A stretch of 33,123 nt of DNA from an uncultured Flavobacteriales bacterium (GTDB lineage Bacteria; Bacteroidota; Bacteroidia; Flavobacteriales_D; CAJJDF01). The stretch is taken from positions 1 through 33,123 of the forward strand of contig CAJJDF010000014.1 of NCBI GenBank assembly GCA_905182785.1, given 5' to 3'. Position 1 is the first letter of the stretch, and every line of letters starts with the position of its first letter. The notes below the pieces were generated by a model. That model was not told the origin of the DNA, did no database searches, and worked only from the letters and a program-made list of their open reading frames with translations. The position numbers were made by a program, and so were the translations under genes. This document shows, in pieces, positions 8,460 through 17,418 of the stretch.

Positions 8460-9575
8460 ATGGCGAAAAGAGATTATTACGAAATATTAGGAATTAGCAA
8501 AAATGCAGACGCAAGCGAAATTAAAAAAGCTTACCGTAAGCTTGCTATAAAATATCATCCCGATAAAAATCCGGACGATCCAAAAGCCGAAGAGCAATTC
8601 AAAGAAGCTGCTGAAGCTTATGAAATGCTTAGCAATACCGAAAAGAAACAAAGGTATGACCAATTTGGACATGCAGGTATTGATGGACAAGGAGGATTTG
8701 GTGGCGGTGGCCATGGAGGAATGAATATGGATGATATATTCAGTCAATTTGGTGATATTTTTGGTGGCGGAGGAGGTGGTGGTTTTGGAAGAAGCCAAGG
8801 AAGAAGAACCGTGAAAGGAACCAACCTAAGAGTAAGACTTAATTTAACTCTAGAAGAAATTGTAAACGGAGTTGAAAAGAAAATAAAAGTAAACAAGCTT
8901 GTACAAGCTGAGGGTGTAGAATACAAAACATGCTCAACTTGTAAAGGAAGTGGACAAGTAACTAGAATTGTAAATAGTTTCCTTGGTCAAATGCAAACTG
9001 CAGCAGCTTGTCCTACTTGTAGTGGAACTGGACAGCAAATTGGTAAAAAACCAGCTGGAAGTGACCAAAACGGAATGATGAGGAAAGAAGTTGTAATCCC
9101 AATAGAAATTCCAGCTGGTGTGGAAGATGGAATGCAATTGAACGTTCGTGGAAAAGGAAATGACGCTCCAGGAAATGGTGTAGCAGGCGATTTATTAGTT
9201 GTAATTTCGGAAGTAGAGCATGAATCTCTAAAAAGAGAAGGACAAAACTTACACTTTGATTTATACCTAAATTTTGCTGATGCAACTTTAGGAACTACAG
9301 CAGAAATTCCTGTTGTGGGAGGTAACGTAAAATTTAAAATTACAGCAGGAACACAAAGTGGAAAAACATTAAGATTGAAAGGAAAAGGAATCCCTTCACT
9401 TAATGGCTATGGAAAAGGAGATATTCTTGTACATGTGAATGTATGGACTCCACAAAACTTATCTAAAGAAGAGCAAAAAACTTTAGAATCCTTACAAGAA
9501 TCTGAAAATTTCGCTCCTAATCCTTCCAAAAAAGACAAAGGATTTTTTGATAGAGTAAAAGATGTTTTTAGTTAA
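8460..9575 (+). CDS. dnaJ: molecular chaperone DnaJ with a reduced zinc-binding domain
   Basis: A 371-residue Hsp40 that delivers substrates to DnaK and stimulates its ATPase. It has a J-domain (1-70) with the HPD motif at 33-35, a G/F-rich linker (about 74-112), a zinc domain, and two C-terminal beta-domains with [17 protein letters not shown]. Canonical DnaJ has four CxxCxGxG repeats. Here only two are present: CSTCKGSG (158-165) and CPTCSGTG (184-191). By spacing and the intervening LGQMQT these match repeats 2 and 3 (zinc centre II). The expected repeat 1 is absent, and the repeat 4 region reads [12 protein letters not shown] with no cysteine. It remains type I in layout. It forms an operon with grpE and is followed by a two-way terminator. 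Confidence 0.95.
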   Translation: MAKRDYYEILGISKNADASEIKKAYRKLAIKYHPDKNPDDPKAEEQFKEAAEAYEMLSNTEKKQRYDQFGHAGIDGQGGFGGGGHGGMNMDDIFSQFGDIFGGGGGGGFGRSQGRRTVKGTNLRVRLNLTLEEIVNGVEKKIKVNKLVQAEGVEYKTCSTCKGSGQVTRIVNSFLGQMQTAAACPTCSGTGQQIGKKPAGSDQNGMMRKEVVIPIEIPAGVEDGMQLNVRGKGNDAPGNGVAGDLLVVISEVEHESLKREGQNLHFDLYLNFADATLGTTAEIPVVGGNVKFKITAGTQSGKTLRLKGKGIPSLNGYGKGDILVHVNVWTPQNLSKEEQKTLESLQESENFAPNPSKKDKGFFDRVKDVFS

Positions 9576-9597
9576 TTAAAACTAACAGTTTAAAATT

Positions 9598-9636
9598 AAA
9601 AGAGCCTAAAGTTTTAAAAAGCTTAGGCTCTTTTTT
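9598..9636. terminator. bidirectional terminator between dnaJ and tsaD
   Basis: A 12-bp stem, AAAAGAGCCTAA with TTAGGCTCTTTT (9598-9609 and 9623-9634), is flanked by T-runs when read on either strand. It can therefore serve the convergent genes dnaJ and tsaD. Confidence 0.85.
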
Positions 9637-9656
9637 ATTCAAATATTTTAACCTAA

Positions 9657-10685
9657 TCAAAACTTTAATCTAGCATTAGCTGTCACCTCCTGCCCTACAA
9701 AATCTTTTTCCAAAAACTTGAAATATCCTGCCATAGCAATCATTCCTGCATTATCGGTACAATATTGAAAATCAGGAATAAAAACATGCCATCTTCTCTT
9801 TTTTCCTAAAATGCCTAGATCACGTCTCAATTGGCTATTTGCAGAAACACCACCAGCAATTGCCACTTGATTGATATCAAAATCATCTGCTACTTTTTTC
9901 AATTTAGAAAACAAAGTTTTGATAATAGTATCTTGGATACTTGCACAAATATCTGCTTTATTTTTCTCTACAAAATTTGGATCATCTCCTTCGCAATTTC
10001 TTATAAAATTGACAAATTGAGTTTTCAGTCCACTAAAACTATAGTCGTAGTTTCTTGTTCTTGGGTGAGTAAATTGAAAACGAGTTGCATCCCCTTCTTT
10101 GGCATGTTTATCAATTAATGGGCCTCCAGGATAAGGAAAATGAAGTACTTTTGCCATTTTATCAAACGCTTCTCCTGCAGCATCATCCAAAGTACTGCCT
10201 ACAATTTCCATGTCGAAATAGTCATTTACTTTTACCAATTGAGTGTGACCACCAGATACAGTTAAACAAATAAAAGGAAAACTAGGTTTCTTCTTATTCT
10301 CTTCGGGTTTTTCTATAAAATGAGCCAAAATATGACCTTGCATGTGGTTTACTTCCATCAAAGGAATATTAAGGCTTAAAGCCAAAGATTTTGCAAACGA
10401 AACTCCCACAAGTAACGCTCCCATCAATCCTGGTCCTGCTGTGAATGCAATTCCAGATAATTCTTCCTTGGTTATGCCAGCTTGCTTTATTGCTGCATCT
10501 ACCACAGGTATTATATTTTGCTGATGAGCTCTAGATGCTAACTCTGGCACTACACCTCCATATTGCTCATGAATAGCTTGTTGAGCGATAACATTCGATA
10601 ATATTTTTCCATTTTTGATTACAGAAGCTGAAGTATCATCACAAGATGATTCAATTCCTAATATCACTGTATTTTCTTGTTGCAT
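9657..10685 (-). CDS. tsaD: tRNA N6-adenosine threonylcarbamoyltransferase TsaD
   Basis: A 342-residue member of the Kae1/TsaD (ASKHA-fold) family. With TsaB and TsaE it transfers the threonylcarbamoyl group to A37 of ANN-decoding tRNAs. Diagnostic features are the N-terminus ILGIESSCDDTSASV, ASRAHQQNIIP, the metal-binding HMQGH (H114 and H118), SGGHTQL, the nucleotide-binding GGVSANSQLR and a C-terminal CTDNAGMIA. The length is normal. It diverges from the TamB-like gene, an arrangement I associate with Bacteroidota, with a 133-nt shared promoter region. tsaB and tsaE are not in this window. Confidence 0.97.
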   Translation of the reverse strand: MQQENTVILGIESSCDDTSASVIKNGKILSNVIAQQAIHEQYGGVVPELASRAHQQNIIPVVDAAIKQAGITKEELSGIAFTAGPGLMGALLVGVSFAKSLALSLNIPLMEVNHMQGHILAHFIEKPEENKKKPSFPFICLTVSGGHTQLVKVNDYFDMEIVGSTLDDAAGEAFDKMAKVLHFPYPGGPLIDKHAKEGDATRFQFTHPRTRNYDYSFSGLKTQFVNFIRNCEGDDPNFVEKNKADICASIQDTIIKTLFSKLKKVADDFDINQVAIAGGVSANSQLRRDLGILGKKRRWHVFIPDFQYCTDNAGMIAMAGYFKFLEKDFVGQEVTANARLKF

Positions 10686-10808
10686 GTTATAAGCAGTATT
10701 AACTATTGATTCTCAGTAACTATCTTTTTCTATACCCGATAATGAATCAAAATTAGTTAATTTAGTTCTATTAACTTCGGATAGGCTCAATTTTTGATTA
10801 AATAAAAG

Positions 10809-10821
10809 AAAGGATAACATT
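10809..10821 (+). promoter_or_regulatory. ribosome-binding site and ATT start of the TamB-like gene
   Basis: AAAGGA (10809-10814) lies 4 nt before an in-frame ATT (10819). No ATG, GTG or TTG occurs in this frame between the upstream TGA (10795-10797) and the GTG at 10921. Starting at ATT gives a MKKIKN-type N-terminus followed directly by a hydrophobic anchor, as expected for the family. The spacing resembles GAGGATAAAA-ATG at the helicase start. Confidence 0.6.
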
Positions 10822-13800
10822 AAAAAAATAAAAAACATAGCACTCTTTGGATTACTCCCAATACTAGAAATAGCAATATTTCTAGTAACGGCCAGCACCC
10901 TTAGTTTACGTTTTGAAAAAGTGCAAACAACTATTGCACAATATGCTACCGAAAGACTATCCAAAGATTTAAACACAACTATTCATGTTGGAAAAGTAGA
11001 AATCACTCCTCTAAACTCTATAAATCTTGTCGATTTTTATGCCCTAGATTTAGAAAAAGACACCATAATAAAAACCAAAAGCTTATCCATTTTAATGAAA
11101 AACATTGATTTGGGTAAAAATGAAATAAAAATAAAGAAAGTTACTCTTAACAATGCGGATATCCAACTGATAAAAAGAGCTGGAAAAAGAGGGTTTAGTT
11201 TTCAGTTTATTTTAGATTATTTTTCTGCTGAAAACAAGAAGAAAGACAATGGAAAGGAACCTGTAATCACAGCCAATTCAATTGAGTTAACGAATAGCCG
11301 ATTTAGATTCAAAGATTACCGAGCAAAATCGATCTATTTCGGAATGGACTTTACCGATTTGGATGCAAAAAACATCAACCTTACTTTTTCTGATTTTAAG
11401 AATAAAGGGAGTAACACAAAACTAAAAATTAAGCATTTATCCTCTTTAGAAAAAAGTGATTTTGACTTAAGAAACTTAACAGGGAATTTGGAAATGGATT
11501 CAAATTTTGTGCTCATAGATAGCTTACATATTGTGACAGCCAACTCCAATTTGGTGACCGATTATTTTAGATTTGATTTTCAAGACCCTTCCCAATTTGA
11601 AGAAGATTTTGAAGAAAAAGTAAAAATGACTACTTACTTCAGGGAATCTAAACTGAACTTCAAAGACATCGGATATTTTACTTCTTTCTTTGAAGGAATA
11701 GACAGAACTGCTGAAATTTCTGGGAAATTTGAAGGAACAGTTGCCGATTTCAAATCAAAAAATTTGAGAATAAAGTTAGACAACAACACATTGTTTAAAG
11801 GAAACCTTGACATGAAAGGATTACCGTTTACTGAGAAAACAACTTTTAAAATAAAAATAGACAAATTTACCTCCAACGAAAAAGAATTAGCAAATTTAGA
11901 TATCCCTCCTTTTACCGAACACAAAAAACTATCTTTACCCAAGGAAATAAAGGGAATGGGAGAGTTGGATATAACAGGACTATTAGTTGGGAAATTTAAT
12001 GATTTCAAAGGGAATTTGATTGCCATAACTTCTCAAGGAAAAATAGAAACAGAAGCAAGATATTGGGAAAGAGATAAAACAACTTTACTGGATGGAAAAG
12101 TGATTGTAAAGAACCTAAACCTGGGTGTGTTTATTGACGAAGATTTAGGGATGATGGATGCTAACTTAGATTCTAAATTTTCTTACAATTCTGAGACAGG
12201 GATAGAATTAAGTACAAAAGGAGAGCTACCTCAATTTAGCTACAAAGGCTATAATTACAAAAACATAAAGGTAGACGGAGACTTTATCGAAAAATCATTT
12301 GAAGGAAAAGCTTCTTTAAAAGATAACAATGGAATTGTAGATTTTATTGGGTTAATCAATTTTGAAAGTAAAATTCCAAAATATGATTTTAAATCAGAAA
12401 TTAAAAAACTAAACCTCTCTAAACTTAAAATTGTAAATGATACGCTAGAACACATTGTATCTGCTGCATTATGGATAAAAGGAGAAGGCTCAAACATTGA
12501 TAATTCGAATGGAAATGCAATCATTTCTAATTTGGAATATTTACAAAATGGGGAGCTTTATACCAACAAAAAAATTGAAATTAGCTCTCAACAATTTGAC
12601 AGTATCAAGGAAATTAAATTAGCTTCGGACATTGCTGATGTAAACGTTAAAGGGCAATTTTTAATTTCAGAACTTCAAAAAACATTAGACATCATTGGGC
12701 AAAAAGTTGTTCCTGCTTTATACACCTCAATAGACACAGTTTCTTTAGAAAAACAACTGTTTGAATTTGATTTACTTCTAAAAAATTATTCTCCAATAAA
12801 CAAACTATTTACTCCTGCTATCCAGGTAGCAAGTAATACAATTGCAACAGGAGATTTTTCTTCAGAGAATCAAATATTTAATCTAACTATTGAATCTGAT
12901 TCTATTCAATATTTATCTAATCGATTATTGCATATAAATGCAAGTCTTAAAAAACCTACTGATATTTTAAATTTGAAAATTGAAATTGAAAATACACATA
13001 TCGGCAGTGATTTATCTCTTGATAATATGGAAATTACCTCTTTGATAAAAGATGACCACATTATGCCAAGCATAAAATGGAGGTCACCAGATGGGGAAAG
13101 CTATGGGGAAATTCAAGGGGATGGGTATTGGTATTCTGAAGATTATTTCGATTTCCTTATTTTGCCTTCTTACTTCCATTTTAAAGACCGAGATTGGGTA
13201 ATAAAAGAAGATGCAACTCTGATTGTTGATTCCTCTTCATTCAATTTTAATGGAATTGAAATTTCCAATAATTTTAATGAAGTATTTTCTGTTGTTGGAA
13301 ATATTTCTTCCAACCCTGAGGATGTACTGAAAGTATATTTGGACAATTTTAATCTAGAAAACATTAATCCTTTCATAGGAAATAGCACAACCAAATATCA
13401 TGGAAATATAAACGGAAGTGCTTGTATTAATAATGTTTACGAACAGATAGAAATTATTTCGGATTTTTACATTGATGTGCTTAAAGTAAATGATGAATTA
13501 GTAGGTGATATTGCATTAAATACCGATTGGATTAACTCTAAAAAAGGAATGCATATTAAAGGTGAGTTATTGAGAGACAAACTCAATACATTTGATTTCA
13601 TTGGTTATTACTTTCCTTTTGAACACAGCAATTCATTAGACTTTAAATGCATACTTACAAATACAGATTTAGCTTTTCTAAATCCCTATGTAATTGACCA
13701 AGGCATTACTAGAATTAACGGAAAAGCAAAAGGAGAAGTAAAAGTAACTGGAGAGCCAGAGTCGCCACTTCTAGAAGGAAGCGTTTCGTTAATGCGAACT

Positions 13801-15342
13801 GGATTTAACGTAGATTATTTGAATACTCATTACGACTTTTCTGGGTTAATGATAATAGAAAATAACGACATTTTTACGGATAATATTATAGAAATAAGAG
13901 ACCAGGAAAACAACTTAGCCTATTTCAATGGTGCAATTTATCACGAGAATTTTAAAGATTTTGATTTTAACGTATACATAGAAATCCCAAAAATAGTTTT
14001 TGTAAAAGGAGATAAAAAAGAGCTTAGAACATTTGAAGGAGCAAAAAAAATTGAGAATAAATTTATCAGTTTAAATACAAATGTTAATTTAAACACTGAT
14101 TTTTATGGGAAAATATATGCTACAGGAGATATAAACATTGAGGGATACCAAGACGAGATAAACATTGCAGTAAATGCTAAAACAGAAAAAGGAAGTGATT
14201 TTACATTGCCTCTTTATGGTTCTTCAGAAATAGAGCTAGAAGATTACGTAGTATTTATAAACAAAGACTCTACTTATAACGAAGAAGAGACAATAGATCT
14301 AGAAGGAATAAATCTAGATATAAATGTAGAGGTTACACCTGAGACAAAACTTCAATTGATATTTGATGAAGTATATGGCGATATAATTACAGCTACTGGT
14401 TATGGAAACTTATCCATGACGGTAGATAAATTTGATCAATTCAACCTAACAGGAAAATACACCATAGACGAGGGAGATTATCTTTTTACTCTTGGTCTCA
14501 AGCGATTTGAAAATTTAATAAACAAGAAATTTGAGATTGCAAATGGAAGTACCATAAATTGGTATGGAAACCCTTATAATGCTGGAATTGATATTAATGC
14601 GATTTATAAACTGAAAGCCTCTTTGTATGAAATAATGCCTCAACTGACAGAAGATGTAAGCCAATACAAAAAAAGAAGAGACGTGAATTGCATCATGAGA
14701 TTAACCGACAATTTAATGACCCCAACTATTGATTTTGCAATAGAATTACCAAGAGCAAATGAAACGGAAAGAGCTGTAATTGCAAACCTAATGGAGACAA
14801 AGCAAGAGATGAACAAACAGATATTCTCTTTGCTCCTACTTAATCGTTTTTTACCTTCAGCAAATAACACCAGTAACAGTGATGATGTCGGAAGAGGAAA
14901 CTCAGGAGCAGTTTCTACTACGGCTAGTGAAATATTATCCAATCAATTGAGCAATTGGTTATCAAAACTAAGTAGCGACATAGATATTGGCTTAAACTAC
15001 CGCCCTGGAGATAATATTACCAGTGATGAAATTGCAGTAGCACTTTCTACTGAATTACTGAACGACAGACTTGTAATCAGTTCAAATTTTGGAGTTTCTC
15101 AAGGAAATGAAATCAACCAAAATGAAAATGCATTAATTGGAGATGTAAACGTAGAATACAAACTAAACGAAGATGGAACTTTTAGAGTCCGTGTATTTTC
15201 TCGTACCAACGAGTATGACATTACAAACGCAACTCAATCGCAAACAACAAGTGGTGTTGGATTATATTACAAAAAGGAATTCAATAATTGGAAAGAGTTC
15301 ATCACACCAAAAAAGAAATTGAAACAGAGAAATCTAAAATAA
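10819..15342 (+). CDS. TamB-like translocation and assembly module protein
   Basis: A very long (about 1507-residue) inner-membrane-anchored periplasmic protein of the TamB/AsmA-like family, whose members span the periplasm and support outer-membrane protein or lipid delivery. Residues ~8-30 form a single N-terminal anchor. Next comes the conserved FEKVQTTIAQYATERLSKDLNTTIHVGKV and then more than 1,000 residues of beta-rich repeats. The C-terminal DUF490-like region (roughly 1100-1470) includes TGKYTIDEGDYLFTLG and ASEILSNQLSNWLSKLSSDIDIGLNYRPG. A start at the GTG at 10921 would delete the anchor, so I extend upstream to ATT at 10819 (see the start-site entry). The 4.5-kb frame is intact. It is divergent from tsaD and monocistronic. 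Confidence 0.88.
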   Translation: MKKIKNIALFGLLPILEIAIFLVTASTLSLRFEKVQTTIAQYATERLSKDLNTTIHVGKVEITPLNSINLVDFYALDLEKDTIIKTKSLSILMKNIDLGKNEIKIKKVTLNNADIQLIKRAGKRGFSFQFILDYFSAENKKKDNGKEPVITANSIELTNSRFRFKDYRAKSIYFGMDFTDLDAKNINLTFSDFKNKGSNTKLKIKHLSSLEKSDFDLRNLTGNLEMDSNFVLIDSLHIVTANSNLVTDYFRFDFQDPSQFEEDFEEKVKMTTYFRESKLNFKDIGYFTSFFEGIDRTAEISGKFEGTVADFKSKNLRIKLDNNTLFKGNLDMKGLPFTEKTTFKIKIDKFTSNEKELANLDIPPFTEHKKLSLPKEIKGMGELDITGLLVGKFNDFKGNLIAITSQGKIETEARYWERDKTTLLDGKVIVKNLNLGVFIDEDLGMMDANLDSKFSYNSETGIELSTKGELPQFSYKGYNYKNIKVDGDFIEKSFEGKASLKDNNGIVDFIGLINFESKIPKYDFKSEIKKLNLSKLKIVNDTLEHIVSAALWIKGEGSNIDNSNGNAIISNLEYLQNGELYTNKKIEISSQQFDSIKEIKLASDIADVNVKGQFLISELQKTLDIIGQKVVPALYTSIDTVSLEKQLFEFDLLLKNYSPINKLFTPAIQVASNTIATGDFSSENQIFNLTIESDSIQYLSNRLLHINASLKKPTDILNLKIEIENTHIGSDLSLDNMEITSLIKDDHIMPSIKWRSPDGESYGEIQGDGYWYSEDYFDFLILPSYFHFKDRDWVIKEDATLIVDSSSFNFNGIEISNNFNEVFSVVGNISSNPEDVLKVYLDNFNLENINPFIGNSTTKYHGNINGSACINNVYEQIEIISDFYIDVLKVNDELVGDIALNTDWINSKKGMHIKGELLRDKLNTFDFIGYYFPFEHSNSLDFKCILTNTDLAFLNPYVIDQGITRINGKAKGEVKVTGEPESPLLEGSVSLMRTGFNVDYLNTHYDFSGLMIIENNDIFTDNIIEIRDQENNLAYFNGAIYHENFKDFDFNVYIEIPKIVFVKGDKKELRTFEGAKKIENKFISLNTNVNLNTDFYGKIYATGDINIEGYQDEINIAVNAKTEKGSDFTLPLYGSSEIELEDYVVFINKDSTYNEEETIDLEGINLDINVEVTPETKLQLIFDEVYGDIITATGYGNLSMTVDKFDQFNLTGKYTIDEGDYLFTLGLKRFENLINKKFEIANGSTINWYGNPYNAGIDINAIYKLKASLYEIMPQLTEDVSQYKKRRDVNCIMRLTDNLMTPTIDFAIELPRANETERAVIANLMETKQEMNKQIFSLLLLNRFLPSANNTSNSDDVGRGNSGAVSTTASEILSNQLSNWLSKLSSDIDIGLNYRPGDNITSDEIAVALSTELLNDRLVISSNFGVSQGNEINQNENALIGDVNVEYKLNEDGTFRVRVFSRTNEYDITNATQSQTTSGVGLYYKKEFNNWKEFITPKKKLKQRNLK

Positions 15343-15379
15343 AAAATTATCCATTATCAATTATTCATTGTTAATTAAT

Positions 15380-16123
15380 CTACCCTTTCCTCATAGCTTC
15401 ATACATCATAATACCAGAAGCTACCGACACATTCATAGAAGCAATACCTCCAGACATAGGAATTTTTCCTACATATTGAGAACGGTTTATCAAGTCATTT
15501 GAAATTCCTGTTTCTTCGTCTCCCATCAAGATTGCTAAAGGTCCTTTGTACTCAAAATCATAAATAGAATCCTCTGTTTTTTCTGTACAAGCATAAATTG
15601 TAACGCCTGAGTTTGCCAAAAAATCCAAAGTCTGTTTTAAGCTATCTACCTTACACACTGGCAAAGTGAGTAAAGCTCCTGCAGAAGTTTTTATTGCATC
15701 AGAGGTAACAGAAGCCCCTCCTTTTGCAGGAATAATCATTCCATTAAAACCAAGGCATTCAGCAGTTCTTGCAATAGACCCAAAGTTTCTTACATCCGTT
15801 ACACCATCCAAAATCACAAATTTTGGCTCTTTTCCTTGCTCGTATAATAAAGGAACTAAATTTTCTATGTCGTGGTAAGTCACTGGAGAAATAAATGCTA
15901 TTACTCCTTGGTGATTTTTTCTAGTTATCGAATCCAATTTTTGGATAGGAACTAATTGAATATTAACCAAAGAATGCCTTAACATTGCTCTCAATTCATG
16001 AAAAAGATTTCCTTGCAATCCTTTCTGAATCATGATTTTGTTAATCTCTTTCCCACTTTTTATGGCCTCCATTACTGGGTGCAATCCAAATACTACATCT
16101 TCGTTTTTTTTGTTATCTCTCAC
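15380..16123 (-). CDS. rlmB: 23S rRNA (guanosine(2251)-2'-O)-methyltransferase RlmB, TrmH/SpoU family
   Basis: A 247-residue SPOUT methyltransferase that 2'-O-methylates G2251 in the peptidyl-transferase P-loop of 23S rRNA. The N-terminal substrate domain begins VVFGLHPVMEAI. The SpoU motifs are DGVTDVRNFGSIARTAECLG (motif 1), ILMGDEETGIS (motif 2) and IPMSGGIASMNVSVASGIMMYEAMR (motif 3, trefoil knot). The start is GTG at 16123; its upstream AAGGA lies within the stop region of the preceding gene, only about 2 nt from the GTG, so the exact start is slightly uncertain. It is the last gene of a four-gene minus-strand operon, 5 nt after the GWxTD gene. TrmH specificity is possible, but length and motifs favour RlmB. 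Confidence 0.9.
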   Translation of the reverse strand: MRDNKKNEDVVFGLHPVMEAIKSGKEINKIMIQKGLQGNLFHELRAMLRHSLVNIQLVPIQKLDSITRKNHQGVIAFISPVTYHDIENLVPLLYEQGKEPKFVILDGVTDVRNFGSIARTAECLGFNGMIIPAKGGASVTSDAIKTSAGALLTLPVCKVDSLKQTLDFLANSGVTIYACTEKTEDSIYDFEYKGPLAILMGDEETGISNDLINRSQYVGKIPMSGGIASMNVSVASGIMMYEAMRKG

Positions 16124-16128
16124 TGTCC

Positions 16129-17418
16129 TTAGTTATAATTGTAAATTCTACCCTGCCTCCAACTTTCGCAGGCTCTGTACCAATAATCACGGTAAGTTCT
16201 ATACCTCACCAATTGGTAATCGTTATTATTTTTATCTGTATTCTCTTTATTAAAATTAAAAGTAAGAGACATCATCATGTTGTTTGGAGTTCCATAAATC
16301 CAGGTTTCTCCGTTATTCGTTTTGTAAATCGTTTTTGGTAATCCCATTACTATCGATAACATTCCTCTGTCTGTTTTCCATCCTTCTTTGTAAGAAGTGA
16401 AAAACTTATTTGCCAACTCCACTCTTCTGTAATATTCTTCTATAACTACCCTTGCTCTTTCCTTGGAGCCTCCTACTCTAAGCCAAAATCTCTCGACTGC
16501 TTCACGCTTATTTTCTGCGGTAGACAAAGCTGTATACTCACCCGAAGTGCAAATATACTTCAAAGGTCCTATCATTCCCATGTAATTGTAGAACGAATTA
16601 AAATTTGAATCCAACTTTTGCAAAGTAAGGCAATAATTACTTGAATCTATTGATCTAATAAAATAACTTCCTTGCTTGTCTAGAGTTATGCCTCCCAGTT
16701 TATTCTCTATCGAAAGTAAAAAAAGTGAATCTCTATTTTGTGGAATCTCTACTACTCTGTTTCTAGAAAATGGAGGAATAGAAGCAGGATAATTCGTGTT
16801 GAAAAAATCTACCATGAAATCTTCATCCCTGTTATAGTCGGATTCTACTGTCAAACTATCTACAGAAGAAATGTAAGAATTAAAACATACATTTCCTGTC
16901 AGTTTCTGTTTCAATAAGAAAAATTGTTCCGAATAATTATCCGATTTATTAATTTCAAGAACAGATTCTGATTGTATCTTTTTGTTTACATCATAAGCTA
17001 TTATTTTTATAATTGCATTACTTCCGTAATTTATTGCCAGAGGAATTCTCGCCAAAATTCTTTTGTTCCTTACCTCTGTTTTATAATCATAAAAAACCTT
17101 AAAATCACTATCTATCAATACTTTCCCTTTGTAATCTTCGTAAATCTCATAGCTAAATTTTACCTCAGACTCAAAAGGCATTTTACTACTTTCTCTCACA
17201 TACAACAATTCTTTGGTAGCAATCTCTAGGTACAAATAAGACAAAGAATCATTGGTGTGATACACCAAATACTTTGGGTTTAAATCATTAATCTTATTGT
17301 CGTACTGATAATTAGTTTCTTGAGGAATAATTTTATTGGTATTACAACCCACAAAAATAACTAGCATTGTAAAAACCAATGCAACTCTAAAAATTGATAT
17401 GGAAGTCAGTTTATTCAT
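16129..17418 (-). CDS. GWxTD domain-containing lipoprotein
   Basis: A 429-residue predicted lipoprotein of unknown function. The signal peptide ends in a lipobox-like IFVGC, so Cys25 should be lipidated. The C-terminal ~140 residues contain GWKTDRG (346-352) followed by GLPKTIYKTNNGETWIYG, the hallmark of the GWxTD domain found across Bacteroidota. The middle part is beta-rich and not recognised. Its ATG overlaps the end of rmuC by 8 nt, indicating translational coupling, and rlmB follows after 5 nt. The protein presumably acts at the periplasmic face of the outer membrane; its role is not known. Confidence 0.85.
   Translation of the reverse strand: MNKLTSISIFRVALVFTMLVIFVGCNTNKIIPQETNYQYDNKINDLNPKYLVYHTNDSLSYLYLEIATKELLYVRESSKMPFESEVKFSYEIYEDYKGKVLIDSDFKVFYDYKTEVRNKRILARIPLAINYGSNAIIKIIAYDVNKKIQSESVLEINKSDNYSEQFFLLKQKLTGNVCFNSYISSVDSLTVESDYNRDEDFMVDFFNTNYPASIPPFSRNRVVEIPQNRDSLFLLSIENKLGGITLDKQGSYFIRSIDSSNYCLTLQKLDSNFNSFYNYMGMIGPLKYICTSGEYTALSTAENKREAVERFWLRVGGSKERARVVIEEYYRRVELANKFFTSYKEGWKTDRGMLSIVMGLPKTIYKTNNGETWIYGTPNNMMMSLTFNFNKENTDKNNNDYQLVRYRTYRDYWYRACESWRQGRIYNYN

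Noticed and set aside
10713-10976. 87-codon minus-strand frame between tsaD and tamB
   Set aside because: It lies over the promoter region and the true N-terminus of the TamB-like gene, whose anchor-coding frame is far more convincing.
11334-14942. Several 70-130-codon minus-strand frames inside the TamB-like gene
   Set aside because: These are antisense shadows of a long AT-rich coding frame with no family features.
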